From: Zizania palustris
Lineage: Eukaryota; Streptophyta; Magnoliopsida; Poales; Poaceae
DNA: 64,000 bases
Assembly (NCBI GenBank): GCA_019279435.1
Contig: JAAALK010000079.1
Span: forward strand, 87,042,162-87,106,161
Reading direction: 5' to 3'
The translations under genes were made by a program, and so were the position numbers. Below are positions 1 to 12,700 of the stretch, in pieces. Position 1 is the first letter of the stretch. Every line of letters begins with the position of its first letter. The notes beneath the pieces were generated by a model. That model was not told the origin of the DNA and did no database searches. It was given only the letters and a program-made list of their open reading frames with translations.

Positions 1-474
1 GTCTTAGCAACCCGAGAGGGTTCGCCGGCCCCGACGAGCGGCGGCGCGGTCCCAGCCACCGGCGAGCGGCGGCGCGGTCACAGCCACGGCGAGCGGCGGC
101 GCGACGACCCACGGTGAGTCCCCGGGCCCCCCCAAAACTAGGGTTAGGGTTTCAAAACCCTAACTCTAACTTCTGATTTTTTTTGTTTGTTCTTACTCCT
201 CTCTTACCCGGGGGTTTCTTAGGGGTTCTTGGGGTTTTGTCTAGGGTTTCATGGTGAAAACGAAGACAATCGGGGCGTTTTCTTAGGTTAGCCGAAACTT
301 ACAGGGGGTACTTAGGGGCTTCTCTTAGGGTTTTATTTATGGTCTAACAGCGGGTACTCTTAGGGTTCTTAGAACAGGGGCTTAGGTATTTAGGAACGCG
401 ACAATGGCGTCGGATAAAGGGGTCTGACGCCTAAAAAACCCTAGCTAGCCTAAGTCTAGTTGCTCTGATACCAT
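1..474 (-). mobile_element. Internal leader of an LTR retroelement running off the window edge
   Basis: On the minus strand this follows the LTR at 475-910. The primer-binding site TGGTATCAGAGCA (initiator-Met tRNA type) is the reverse complement of 461-473, one base inside the LTR. No gag or pol frame is visible before the window ends. Positions 38-110 hold three imperfect copies of a GC-rich unit of about 28 bp containing GAGCGGCGGCGCG, and 131-170 has telomere-like GGGTTAGGG/CCCTAAC words. The lineage cannot be assigned. Confidence 0.6.
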
Positions 475-910
475 TGATAGAACTAGATTAGATCACTAGG
501 CTAAGTCTAGCAGGGTTCAACTAATGTCTAATGAACATGGCATAGGTTCTTAGTTGCGCAAAACAGAGAGGGACATGGGGTGTGTACCTTCGTTGCCGGT
601 GGCGGCCGGAGGCGATGACGACGAAGCCATGAGGTGGGAAGAAGGAGCTTCCCACCGTTCAGCGCTAGGTAGATCGGGTGTGCAGAGAGTGTTGGGAGAG
701 GGGCGAGGCGTGCAAGGTATGGTTTCCTTGCAGCCGAAAACTCTCTCCCCTTTTATTTAGCGCTGGCGGCAAGGGCCCTTCAACCATGGGTTGGTTGAGC
801 GCCCCCGATCAGAGCGCAGGAGACTAGGAGGGTAGTTAGGCTGGCGCGAGTCTAAGGGGGAGGAGCGGGACTCGGCCCTCCCTCTCCTCCCGAGAGATCT
901 TATCCTAACA
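475..910 (-). repeat. 5' LTR (436 bp) of a minus-strand retroelement
   Basis: Read on the minus strand it begins TGTTAGGATAAG (right edge 910) and ends CTATCA (left edge 475), with the Met-type primer-binding site immediately after it. A TATA-like TAAATAAAAGGGG lies at 740-752 on the minus strand, as expected for an LTR promoter. The candidate left target duplication would be 911-915, but the partner lies outside the window. An open frame of 68 codons on the plus strand (554-760) is antisense inside the LTR and is not treated as a gene. Confidence 0.7.
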
Positions 911-1640
911 CTGTTTAATTTTTGCATACACAAATGTCTAATGCAAAAGCAGATAGCTAGATGACAGCATATAAATCAATATGAATATTTCAGAAGGATG
1001 CACTTGTCAATTTTGCCAGCCTATATATGTACAAAAAATTGACAGAAGATGCAGTCTATGTTAATAATCTAAAAGTTATCCTGCAAATTTTAACCAGGGG
1101 GACTAATGACAGCATTACAACTGACTAGGAAAAGGTACTGTTTGTAATTTGGTTTCCAAACTTCCACTCGTATCTCTACAAAAAAAAGGTGTAATCAAAG
1201 TGAAAAATTAGCAGGCGCCAATAACCCTTGTAGAGCAAATTATCAGTGTAAAAATATAGTAATAATGTTCAAAGTTTTTTTTCACTAACGTGTCCAAAAC
1301 ATTTTTTAGTACGAGAAACATACTGTTTGAATTTGTACTACACATTTTCTTTTAGCCATATTAGGATGCATGGCAGGCACTATAATGTAATTAATGTAAA
1401 CATTTTCTTGAACTCACTAGATCTAACAATATTTAGTATTAGTTATGAAAATATTATTTTTAATCTTTAAAATAATACTAAAATTATATAGCAAGTTCAT
1501 CGACGAGTTTAGGCAGCTGCCCGGGGTGACGGGGAGGTGTTTCGGGCACTGATTAAAAGCCCATCACACTGGGTATTACTGATGAATGTTCTTTAACCGT
1601 TATTGTAATAGTGATTGCTAGCTCAAATGCATCTCTCTTA
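911..1640. other. AT-rich intergenic DNA, nothing recognised
   Basis: There is no open frame of note, no tRNA-like fold that I can see, and no convincing inverted-repeat element. It separates the LTR fragment from the 3' flank of the lipid-transfer gene. Confidence 0.5.
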
Positions 1641-1845
1641 ATTAACCGATAAATAATGTCACGCAAATACACGGTGAATATTAAGACAATGAAGACCAAA
1701 AAATGCATAGAAATTCATGGCACACCGCACAAAGTACAATGAAATTACAAAAATAAGAAATAAATACAAAATATCCACACAGCAATGATACGTGGAGAAA
1801 AGCCAAGCTGGACAAATAAATCAGTTTGCTCAATCCATGGAGAAA

Positions 1846-2509
1846 TCAGGCACTGATCAGTGCAAATGCAGCTGAGACGATGACGATCGCAATGGACGCC
1901 GCTGTGCTGGCGCTTGCGCCGGACGAGTTCTGGCCGGTGACCACCGTCGTCGGAGTTGCCTTCGATCCGGTTCCTGCAGGAGTAACATTTGGCACCGCCG
2001 GAGTCGTCGTGGTCGGCGTCGCGGGAGCCGCCGTCGGAGAAGGCACTGGGACGCCGACAGCTGCAAGAAAGCGTCGTTGTCGGTTAGTTATGATCACGTT
2101 GGAGATTCGCCGGAGGAATTGAAGAAGAATAGTGTAAGTGTAACTAGCTAGCCAGCGACTTACTGTTGCACTGGCTTGCCGGCGGGGTCTTAACGTTGCA
2201 GGCGGCAGGGAGCTCGAGCGCGCGGGTGCTGTTGATGGCGACGCCGAGCGAGGAGGCACCGCCGCCAAGCACATTGCAGAGGCATTCCGGCTTGGACGTC
2301 ACGACGCTGGACAGCGCCGTGCAGCACGACGACTTCGGCGCCGTCGACGAGTTGCCCGACATGTAGCCCAGACACGGCGCCAGGCTGATTATCTCCGTCA
2401 TGCAGCTGCTGCCGCCCTGCGCCGCGCCAGGGCGCGCCGCGAGCAGCGCCGCCGTGGCGACCATCACAACGCCCAGTACTGCAACGGTACTAGCTCTCGC
2501 AACAGCCAT
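1846..2509 (-). CDS. GPI-anchored lipid-transfer-like protein (LTPG type), copy 1
   Basis: Coding exons on the minus strand are 2509-2164 and 2060-1846, giving 186 aa. The intron (2163-2061) starts GTAAGT and ends TTGCAG and splits an Asn-Thr junction in phase 1. Residues 1-30 are a signal peptide. The eight-cysteine motif is complete: C36, C46, C62-C63, C76 and C78 (CLC), C104, C114. Exon 2 supplies a Pro/Thr/Ser/Ala-rich linker and a hydrophobic C-terminal tail of about 20 residues after a small-residue stretch (GQNSSGASAS), the layout of a GPI-anchor signal. The family binds lipids at the plasma membrane outer face or cell wall and is linked to cuticle and wall deposition; the substrate here is unknown. 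Retained-intron reading would truncate the tail. The copy at 21140-21810 is nearly the same protein. Confidence 0.9.
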
Positions 2510-2651
2510 TGCAATCCTGCAAGCTCTGCTCTTGTGTTAATTAATCCTACCAAAGTGTGATGGAACTAGGGTATTTATGTGTGTGTGATGAGCTGTAACT
2601 AATTTAGCTGAGCTTGATTTTGTGTGTGGATTTGTGTTTGTGATGTGTTTG

Positions 2652-2660
2652 TTTATATAA
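2652..2660 (-). promoter_or_regulatory. TATA box of lipid-transfer gene copy 1
   Basis: The minus-strand reading TTATATAAAC lies about 145 bp upstream of the ATG, leaving room for a 5' UTR of roughly 110 bp. The same region is conserved in copy 2 (21952-21961). Confidence 0.55.
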
Positions 2661-3492
2661 TGGGGTGATGGAATATTAGGCTTGTCATTGGTGACCAACT
2701 CTTCCTACTAATTAACAGCTCTGATTAGATAGCTAATAAGTTCAGGGCTGTCTAAACAATTGAGACCTTAGCTTGTGTCAAACACTACAAAGGGTAGAGA
2801 CTAGGTTCGAGAGGGCATCTCAGGACATCATTAGTGTTAGTGTGAAGTACCCTTAGATCAATATTAGATAGGGTAAAATATTTTTTTAAAAAAATGTTAC
2901 AGTGTAGATAGGCCTTTAAAAAAATATTTCATTGTATCACCTCTCTATTTGCCCTCATCCAAAGCCAACTCTTTGTAAAAAAAAAGTAGTACTATTAATT
3001 TAGGGACCGGTATGTACCCATCACTACATAGAACTAGTATCAAGATAAAAAGATTATCTTAGACACCCTTTTATTTCAACATTATATATGCTCTCACAAT
3101 CGCAGTGCATACAATGGGTTTTACCATGATGATCAAAAAATGAAGCATTAAATAGATTAGACACTTTGTGTAATTGAACAACTCTACCTTGTTAAATTAC
3201 AAACCTAGAGAAAATCAAATTTTATCTAGAATGTGTATGTATCTACTTTGCTGGTACAGGGCATGGTCCTAATTTTCACACCTTATGATCACAAATATAT
3301 AATCAACCTGACGGTCGTAGTGCAACCTGATGATCATACTCGAAGTCAACCATCGTCTCGGTAATGACAACCTGAATTAAAAGTCCATCCAACCACACTC
3401 TCTAAGTTACTAACCAATATAATCTACAATCAATCAAGAAAGACCTCGAAAGGAGAACCAATTCAAGGATGTCCCTAAAAATGGTGTAATCA

Positions 3493-3990
3493 AAGTGTTG
3501 ACGCCAAGATTTGATAAAGCCCGGACCCACTAAAGACATCACACGGTAAATAAAAGTCAAACAAGATTCGGTCAATGATGGTCAATGAAGCTCGTCCATG
3601 CTATTACAATATGACCAGATGTAGATAAGCTGACGGAGATAAAGATGAAAAGAAGATAAAGATAAATTTAGAATCAGTTAGGATAGAGTGATTGGACGGT
3701 AAGTCTCCGGACTATAAATGTGTACCCTTAGTTAGCTTAGAAACACACATCTCTGTCAAACAACTACTCGACGCATCGCCAGCCTTGATTCTCAAGGTTT
3801 AACCCGGCGGGGTTCGGCACTCAGAGCTGGGCTGCATCGTTTCGATATCCGGCGAAGAGGTGAGTCCCGCCACCCCTGACGACCGTATCAATTAGGCCAG
3901 TATCCTCATGGCTGCATCAAATTGATCTCTTGAGGTGAACGTTGAAACAGTACGGTCACTGGTTCTCGGTGTATTGGCTAGGTCTAAGGC
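3493..3990 (+). repeat. LTR-like remnant, lineage uncertain
   Basis: It contains a TATA-like ACTATAAATGTG (3710-3721), followed by a transcribed-looking segment and motifs such as GGTGAGTCCCGCCACCCCTG that resemble grass Gypsy LTRs. No primer-binding site or partner LTR was found. It lies next to the decayed plant-mobile-domain gene. Tat-lineage Gypsy elements are known to carry antisense extra ORFs, so the two could be parts of one old element. This is inference. Confidence 0.3.
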
Positions 3991-4201
3991 TGCATGACAT
4001 AAGGATTAGCAAAGGAGCAAGACAACGAGGAAAATAAAGGAAATGAGTCAAGAAACGTACCAGTGAGGAATCATTGGCATACTAGGATGCAGATGCTCGC
4101 AGTATGACCTCAAAGGCCGATCAAAAAGATGTAGCACCCATTCGCCCCACCATGAATCGAAGTCAATAGACCCAATGGTACAAGCTGACCAAGGAGAAAG
4201 A

Positions 4202-4867
4202 TAGGGATAAAAACTGAGCGGAAACGGACGGAAATGAGTACTACCATATCCATTTCTGTATTTTTTATAGAAACGAAAATGAATACGGATATCCCAGAAA
4301 CGGATACGAAAATGGATGACACCGGAAACGAATACGGGCCGAATAAGGAGCGGATACGAATATGGATACGAAAATCTATCAGAAATTAAAAACTCCTTAA
4401 TATATGAAAAAATATGATAAACCAATAAATATATTCAATTTACACACATATTAATAAATTCTAAATACATATAATAAACTAAAAACAAATTTTATTTCAG
4501 TTGTAATGAATGCATATTATTTATTTTGACCAAATAATTACGTATTAATTTGATTTAAATTGTTCAATATTTTATGAATATAATATACTTTAAAGTTTTT
4601 ATATAATATGAAAAAGCAAAAGATAATATTCTATATAATGTAGTAAAAACAGTAAAAATGGAAACTTTCCGTTTTTGTTATGCGGAATATTTCGTTTCCG
4701 TATCCGTTTTTTCTGAAATCACTGTTACGTTTCTGTTTTCGTTTCCGCTTAAAAAATTCCGTTTCTGTTTCCACTCCGAGAAATTTCGTATCCATTTCCG
4801 CATAACCCTATCCGTTTCCATTTTTTCCCAGAACGGACGGAAAGTTTTCGCTCCGTTTTCATCCCTA
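4202..4867. mobile_element. Ds-like non-autonomous hAT element (666 bp)
   Basis: The left end TAGGGATAAAAACTGAGCGG and the right end, reverse complement TAGGGATGAAAACGGAGCG, form inverted repeats like the Ac/Ds terminus (CAGGGATGAAA). Flanking 8-bp target duplications are GAGAAAGA (4194-4201) and GAGAAAGG (4868-4875), one mismatch. Subterminal DNA on both sides is packed with AAACGG/CCGTTT words, the motif bound by Ac transposase. There is no transposase frame; the AT-rich centre has no coding content. It sits inside the PMD pseudogene. Confidence 0.85.
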
Positions 4868-5277
4868 GAGAAAGGTCACCATAGGGTGTCCCATCGGCTA
4901 TTCGAGGTAGTTGATCATACTCCCGGGCGTTCATGATTTCTACACAGATTTGGATTCGGTCGATAAAGAAAAGGTGAGGAGGAAGATGGCAGAACCCTAA
5001 CTGCCGTGAGCAGATAATTGGGTGATAAAATTCATAAGAAGCATGACGGGTAGTGAAGTTGACGGGCAGAAGGCAAGAGGTGGTCAAGGTTTTGAAAATT
5101 CTAGTGGACCCTTCGTTCCATCACACGTCACTCAAGAGAAATTCATAAGATTCATAAGGGTATGCATACTCAGATAAGTATTCATATGCGAACTAGATGA
5201 TCTTCTCAAGTCCGAGACCGCAGTAAAAAACCGTGAACCAAAAACTCAAGGAATCAGGCGACAATTGAGAAGGAGAC

Positions 5278-8200
5278 TGTAACACCCCAAATTTTCCAAA
5301 CAATAAAAATATTATTAAATTCAATTTCTTGGAATTATTATTTCTGAAAATACTTTTAATACTCTTTTATACCCTTTTGAACTACAACATAGGGTAGATG
5401 GCCAAACTAGGAGGTGAAAATTTTGTATATGATCCTAAAGCCAAGAAATATTTTTGAGAATTTTTATGAATTTTTGTCCACTTTGGAAATGCCCCAAATG
5501 ATTTAATCTATTTTCTGCAATTGTTTTTAATCAGAAAATAATTTCAAACAGTAATGGGCTCCCTCCCCTCCCTTCTCTCCCTCCTGGCCGGCCCAGCCCG
5601 TTACCCCGCGCGCCTTAGACTGACATCCGGACCCCACCTGTCGGCGCCGATTTCATTCCCTCGCGCGCGCGCACCCGACATCGCGGCCCCACCCGTCAGC
5701 CTTCCCGTTCGCTCGCTCGCGCCCGCTGGCCAGTGGCCCCCGCCTGTCAGACCCGTCGTCTACCTCCCGCCTCCGCCCCCAAATCCCGCCGGCCGACGAC
5801 CCCCGCCTCGGATCTGCCTCGCTGGCCCCTCCCGTATTAAATTGGCGCCATTAAACATCCCCCCACGCCTGGCCGACCGTTTCCCCCGCTTAAATCCTCG
5901 CGATTACGCCCCAGGGATCACGCTGTGCGTGCATGGCCGAGCCATCGCCGGCGAGTAAAACCTCCCCCTCAGTTTTCCTTGCATGCGACCCTCACCGACG
6001 CCACTATTTATACCTCTGGCCTCCACCGCGTTCGACCCCCACGCTCAATCGCCACGAGAACGAACAGAGCACCCACTGATTCGCCTTTTTGCGCACTCCC
6101 TCTATTTCTCCTCCGGCCACCTCTCGCCGTCGCCTCGGACCACCTCCGCCCGTGCCTCCGCCACCAACGTGACCGCAAGAACGACCCCGACCTCGGCCAC
6201 CCCTCCGCCGACGTCGAACCCCGCCGGAACACCATCGCCGACGAGGAGCCCGAACCACTCAGCCGTCTACCCTCGTCGCCGGCCATGCCCCGTCGTCCCC
6301 GGACCACCGCCAAGGTACCATCGTGACCGCCGTAGCGTCCCCCTTCCATTTCTAGGCTTAGCTAGGACCGCCGTCGCTCGCCGTGGCCGCTGGCCCGCTC
6401 GCCGTCGCCGGAGAAGACGACCGGCACGGGTCGAGTACCCGTGCCGTGTCGGATCTGATCCCGACCGTGTGATCGCGATCGGACGACGCGCGTGAGCCCA
6501 CGTACGCGATCTAATCCGCACCGTCGGATCTGGTCAAAGCGTTACGTTTTGATCTCACGCGTTCGTTTTCATTTAAAACCGGCGTGCGATCTCGTGCGTC
6601 CACGTGGTACCCCTTCGCACGTCTTAATCCTGGCCGTCCATTATAACTTAGCGCCCCGCCTCGCCCTCGCGCGTCGGATCTGGATCCGACGGTCCAGATC
6701 GACCCGGCGCACGCGCACAGTGCGCGGGTTCACCGTGTGCCTGGCTCACCGTGGACCCGAGGGATTTAAAATTTGAAAATAAATTCCAGAAAAGGTTTAA
6801 AACTTGTAAAATTCATATCTAATGCATTTGAACTCTAAAAATTACCATTCCAATTTCAGAAAATTCATAAAATTATTCTCTACATGTTTAGGCAATAAAA
6901 ACAGTAGGTTTACTTTGACATTTTCATGTTTATTCAAATAAATATTTAAATGCCTTTAGGATTAAAATATGAATTCAAATGTTTGAACTTCAGAAGAATT
7001 CATATTTATTCCTTTCTATTCATATACTGCAAAACACTAAATTACCATGAACTTTTCATTTCAAAACTTATTAGGGAACTTAATATGAGACTAGTCACAT
7101 TTGTTTTCTAAAAGAGGACAACCCTTCATTTTAATCCCTTTTAAATTATTTATGAAATAACTTTCAGAACCTTAACAATGGAAATTATTTTTAATCAAAC
7201 CAACAGTAACTTAGGTGCTATTAATGTAATGTTATATTGTTTGATTGAATGTGCTCTTTTTATTTTGCTTTATTATATTAAAAAGACTACGACGTCGCCG
7301 AGGAGCCGGAGTATCTCCCGGAGGTTCCTCCCTCCCCATTCGCTGAACAAGGCAAGTCACCAAACAATTCTTTTGAACATATTGAACCCATGTTTGAATT
7401 GACTATCGCTAAAACACATAGGTTATATATGCATTAGTCAAACGAACCCTTACATTATATTTATTTAGGATCCCCGACCTTGATGTGCAACCCAAGCCAT
7501 GCTATCTCGCCTAACCTCCTTGTCACCATATGATCAATGATATTAGCTAGTGTCCAATGTATCGACACGGCCGCTATAGGATAAAAATGAGTCGTAGCAA
7601 AATGGTTCTATTATATGATCCCCGTTACTTCTTATCCTTGGAAATTCTGTTGGTGATGAGTCATGGTTGTGAGTGTATGCATGGTGGGTTCCGGGTGCAA
7701 GCTAGGGCATTGGTCGGTAGCACCCGGGGCACTATAAGGACCGGTCTGAGGGATCCATTGCAATACACTTACGTACTAACCACAAGTCTAGTGGGTAAGT
7801 CCTAACTAAGGTATGGGTTGTTCCAAACCGAGGCCACCATTTGGAGATGGGTTGAGTTGCACCTGCGGGTGACTTGTACCAATGTGGCGCAAAAGGGGGT
7901 GCGACGTTAGCCGGGATGCGGCCCGTCGCGCCGGCGAAACCTAGAGCGGGTGGTTATCGCTTGGAACATCTCATATTGAGGTTTTGGCACGAGTTCCCGT
8001 GAAATGGGTCATCTCGTTGGGATGAGTGCGTGCCTTGTGGGTACAGTAGTACATCTCTGATCAGAGTCTTAAATCTTTTCGAAAAGCCGAGACCGCGGTC
8101 AAGGGCGTGTTGCGTGACATCCCCAGTTAGTTTACTTTGAATATGCATGTGCATGATGGATTGACATGTAAGGACCGTTGAGCGAGGTGGGGCTGACTGT

Positions 8201-8654
8201 ACCCCTCGAGTTAGTTGATGTTGATGATGCTCATGTTTACTTTCCGCATGATTAAAATATGATTACATTAAATGCAATAATTGTAACTGCATTATTCTGC
8301 AAATGTTAGCCATTATCCTTCCTTGTTTATTACCCGGCATTATTATTTGCATTTGCGGTGGCTTGTTGAGTACTTTTTGTACTCATACCCGTTGGACCCC
8401 ACAGAGGATGCTTACTTTGAAGACGGTCTGGAGTAGCGACCCAGTCGAGAAGAAAGATCCTGAAGAAGATGTTCGTCATGCCGTTTTCTAATTATTTCAC
8501 TTTGCCATTTTTATTAAAACCATGATGTAAAAAGTATGGTCTGCGTACCATGAACAATGTCGTATGTACGATTGTCGCATGATGAACCTCTTGTATTATT
8601 GTTTTTTCTTATGAAATTCAATAATGTCTCGATTTGTTAAATCGGGGCGCTACA
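5278..8654 (+). repeat. 5' LTR of chromovirus A (3377 bp)
   Basis: It starts TGTAACACCCC and ends GGGGCGCTACA. It has a GC-rich, CpG-dense block (about 5555-6770) between AT-rich segments. Open frames in that block are frame shadows of low-complexity GC sequence. Confidence 0.93.
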
Positions 8655-8657
8655 AGA

Positions 8658-8670
8658 TGGTATCAGAGCC
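8658..8670 (+). other. Primer-binding site of chromovirus A
   Basis: TGGTATCAGAGCC is complementary to the 3' end of initiator-Met tRNA. It is three bases (AGA) inside the 5' LTR; element B has the same spacer. Confidence 0.9.
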
Positions 8671-8792
8671 GACTCGACTGTAGGAAGCCAAACAGACCCG
8701 CCTAGCCATTAGCCACAGGAAATTATTTCTCGAAAATCTACTTCATAAACTTTGTTCCTCTCCTCACTTCTATTCAACTTGCTGTTTTGTAG

Positions 8793-9572
8793 ATGCCTGT
8801 CTACCAAGTCCACAGCTACTGCCGCCACTACGAGGGCTTCGTCCGGGAGCTCCGTATGATGCTCACCTTCCTCGGGTTCCTCTTCGAGCCCGAATTTCAA
8901 GGAGTGTACCCCGACGAGTTCGCCGGGCCTTGCGACGTCTCCCTCACCGTCCACGGCTCCGGAGAACACCTGCCGCCCTACACCACCGCACTTGGAGGCC
9001 CGACTTTCGACGTCGCGTGCCAACGAGTCGCCCTCCAGGCCCTCATGGAGCTGAGGATGATCTACGATGATCGTCTTCAGAACTCGTCCTTCCGTCTTGT
9101 GCCGAAGCGTACTCCTGGAGCCCACCGTAGCATCTACCTCGGAGTTCACTCCGTGCGTGATCCGGTCATGGCCCGGCAGTCGCATCTTCTGCAGGCCATG
9201 GATGATCTCCACACCGAGGCGGTGCTCGACGCCTGACGAGCACCATGAGGCGGTTGAGTTCCTTCGTGAAGAGACGAAGAACTTGATCCAACAGAACGCG
9301 AGTTGCAGCGCAAGATTATGCAGCTGCAGAAGGATATCGCGGAGATGGTTCCTCTTCTTCCAAGGAAGAAGAAGCCCATCCGTGAGCCCCTCCCTCGCCC
9401 CAAGAGGATCCCGCCACGACCCTCCCCCGCCAGGCCCTCTACCAGCGCCCCTCCTCCACGCCCCGGTCTCGTCTCCGACTCCATCATCGAGAATTTTCTC
9501 GAGTCCACCATCTCTCTGGAGCCGCGCACTCGTGGTTCCGAGAGCACGGAGACCGCCTCTGGTGGCGAGTAG
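8793..9572 (+). pseudogene. Extra ORF upstream of gag in chromovirus A, frameshifted
   Basis: Homologous to the intact 268-aa ORF of element B (61870-62676). The first frame (8793-9236) gives about 147 residues: shared landmarks are RELRM near residue 20, FLGF, PDE, GGPTF, ALQALMELRM, RTPG and AMDDLH. The frame then breaks near 9230, runs in another frame through the start of the coiled coil (EFLREETKNL), and returns near 9295 to give KKPIREPLPRPKRI and the proline-rich tail ending at 9572. About 100 bp of coiled coil is missing relative to B. The ATG follows TTGCTGTTTTGTAG directly, a good splice-acceptor match. Function unknown. Confidence 0.75.
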
Positions 9573-9777
9573 GCGTTAGGAGACGCGAATTTAAATAAAA
9601 ATCATAATTTTGTATGTGGTGTCGTCTGCAACGAGTTGGGTTGTAGATGGAATAAGAGCTTGATGTAATGAACAATTTATACCACTTGATATATTTATGT
9701 ACTTGAATCTTATATGATATTTTTGGTTGTATTTTTGTTTCGTCATCTTTTGCTTTATCACTTTGTATATTCAGAAG

Positions 9778-12700
9778 ATGGCCGATCACCAGAACACCGG
9801 TTCCAACAACGGAGCAGGAGGAAGCCGTGATGCGCCCGAGGGTGTTGTGCCCAACTGGGGTGCAACGGGCCCGCGTCAATCTGGGTCGCCTTCCGCCAAC
9901 CACCCCACCTTGGCGGAGATGATAGCGAATCAGAACCAACTGATCACCGCTCTCCTCACCCAAATGCAGAACCAACAGGCTCAGTTGGACCGTCTGCAGA
10001 ATGGGGAGCCCGCCCCTCGCGCACCAGCACCCGCGCCCGCTCCGCAACTCTCCGAGTTTCTGCGCGTGCGCCCGCCCATCTTCTCGAGCACCACCAACCC
10101 GATGGAGGCCGGAGATTGGCTTCGCACCATCGGAAAGAAGCTCGACCTCCTCCCCTGCACCGACCGGGAGCGAGTGGCCTTCGCCACTCACCAGCTCTAG
10201 GGTCCCGCCGCTGAATGGTGGGACAACTATCGTGAGTCCCAGCCAGAGGACCACGTGGTGACTTGGGCGGAGTTCACCATCGCTTTTCGCGCCGCCCACG
10301 TCCCCGCCGGTGTCATCGCGGTAAAACAGCAGGAGTTCCGCGACCTGCAGCAAGGCAACAGGACCGTCATGGAGTACCTCCATGAGTTCAACCGCCTCGC
10401 CTGCTACGCACCAGAGGAAGTGCGCACTGACGCCCTCCGCCAAGCCAAGTTCCTCAGGGGACTTAAGGATGAGCTGTCCATCCAGCTCGTCGCCGCCGAC
10501 TTCGCCTGACTTCCAACGGCTGGTCAACAAAGCGCTCATCCAAGAGACTGAGCAGAACAAGCTGGACCTCAAGAAGAGGAAGATGATCGCCTTCAAGCAT
10601 CAGCAGGCGAACTCTCAGAGGCCCCGCTTCGTCCCTCCGCCACCAGCGCCCGCCTACCATCCTCGGCCCGCCTTCAGGCCACCTCACGCCGCCGGTAGAT
10701 CCAACGCCGGGCATCCTCGCCCCGCTCTACCAGCTCCGGCCGCTCAGCCGACACCAGCCGCCAAGGCCCCGATCTTGAGGGATCGCCAAGGAAGGCCGGT
10801 CGTCTGCTTCAATTGCCGCAAGGAAGGGCACTATGCACACCAGTGTCCTCACCCCAAGCCAGCTCAGGGCGCGGCACCCAACCAGGCGGTTCGTGCCCGC
10901 GTCAACCACATCAGCGCGGAGGAAGCTCAGGAGGCTCCTGAAGTCGTGCTCGGTACGTTTACTGTGAATTCCGTACCGGCCGTCATATTATTTGACTCTG
11001 GAGCAACCCACACCTTCATCTCGGAAAATTTTGTGAAAATAAACGGACTGGACGTGCTCCCTCTACCCATTCCCATGGTGATTGCCACTCCCGGCAATAA
11101 GACCTCTGCCCGCTTATATAGCCCTAAGGTTCAAATTGACATCCAAGGAGTACTGTTTCGGGCCGAGCCTGTCCTCATCCAATGCACCGGACTCGACCTT
11201 ATACTAGGGATGGATTGGTTGATGAAGCACAAGGGAGTGATCGACTGTGCCAACAAGTCCGTCATGGTGACCAATCCTGAAGGCGTAACCGTCACCTTTC
11301 GGATGACCAGTCGCAAACCACTCGGAGCATCCCTTCGCTCGATAGCTCTTGAAGAGGTGCCCATAGTCAAGGAGTTTGCGGATGTCTTCCCTGAAGATCT
11401 ACCCGGAATGCCTCCCAAGCGGGACATCGAATTCAGAATCGAACTTGTCCCCAGGACCACTCCAATCTCCAAGCGCCCGTACCGAATGGCCGCCAATGAA
11501 CTAGCCGAAGTCAAGAGCAACATCGAAGACCTAGAGCAGAAAGGTTACATCCGACCGAGTGCCTCACCCTGGGGTGCACCTGTTATATTTGCCATGAAGA
11601 AGGACAAGACCAAGAGGATGTGCGTGGACTATAGAGCCTTGAACGACGTGACCATTAAGAACAAGTACCCATTGCCTCGGATCGACGATCTATTCAATCA
11701 GCTGGAAGGATCCTCGGTGTTTTCCAAGATTGACCTCAGGTCAGGTTATCACCAATTGAGGATTAGGGAAGAAGACATACCCAAGACTGCCTTCACCTCC
11801 CGCTATGGACTCTACGAGTACACCGTGATGTCGTTCGGACTCACGAATGCACTGGCCTTTTTCATGAACATGATGAACAATGTATTCATGGAGTTCTTGG
11901 ACAAGTTCATCGTGGTATTCATCGACGATATCCTCATATACTCCAAGACCAAGGAAGAACACGAGACTCACCTCCGTCTGACCCTCGGAAAGTTAAGGGA
12001 GCAGCAACTGTACGCCAAATACAGCAAATGCGAATTTTGGTCGTCTGAGGTGAAGTTCCTCGGCCATGTCATATCTGCCGGAGGAATAGCAGTGGACCCA
12101 ACCACCGTTGAAGCAGTAACCAACTGGCTGCAGCCCACGACCGTGACCGAGATCCGGAGTTTTCTCGGATTAGCCGGATACTACCGCCGGTTCATCGAGA
12201 ATTTTTCCAAGATCGCCAAGCCTATGACCAGACTTCTGCAGAAGGAAGTGAAGTTTGAATGGACCCCCGACTGCGAAGAAAGCTTCCAGACCCTCAAGAA
12301 GAAGCTAGTGTCAGCCCCCATTCTGACTCTACCAGACATCCGGAAAGACTTCCACGTCTACTGCGATGCCTCTCGTCAAGGATTGGGATGCGTCTTAATG
12401 CAAGAAGGGAAAGTGATATCCTACGCCTCCCGGCAACTGAGACCGCACGAGCTGAACTACCCAACCCACGACCTGGAACTAGCAGCCGTGGTTCATGCCT
12501 TGAAGATATGGAGACATTACCTTGTGGGAAATCGGTGTGAGGTCTTCACCGACCACAAGAGCCTCAAGGTACATATTCACCCAACCAGATCTGAATCTCA
12601 GGCAAAGGAGATGGTTGGAACTGATCAAGGATTACGACTTGGGCATCCACTATCATCCGGGCAAAGCGAATGTGGTGGCAGACGCCCTTAGTCGAAAAGG

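Larger units (their letters stand above)
1660..3240. repeat. Segmental duplication, copy 1 (lipid-transfer gene plus flanks)
   Basis: The gene body, about 180 bp downstream and several hundred bp upstream match 20930-22225 by eye, including the shared stretch TGACCAACTCTTCCTACTAA upstream and CACACCGCACAAAGT downstream. Copy 1 has about 300 bp (roughly 2790-3110) between two conserved upstream blocks that copy 2 lacks, so one copy has gained or lost DNA since duplication. Confidence 0.75.

Noticed and set aside
131..170. Telomere-like repeats as a chromosome end or interstitial telomere
   Set aside because: Only two or three short, imperfect units within a retroelement leader.
5554..6776. 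Overlapping long frames in the GC-rich LTR block (repeated at 14567-15779)
   Set aside because: Open in several frames on both strands because of base composition, and not kept as the same frames between the two LTRs.
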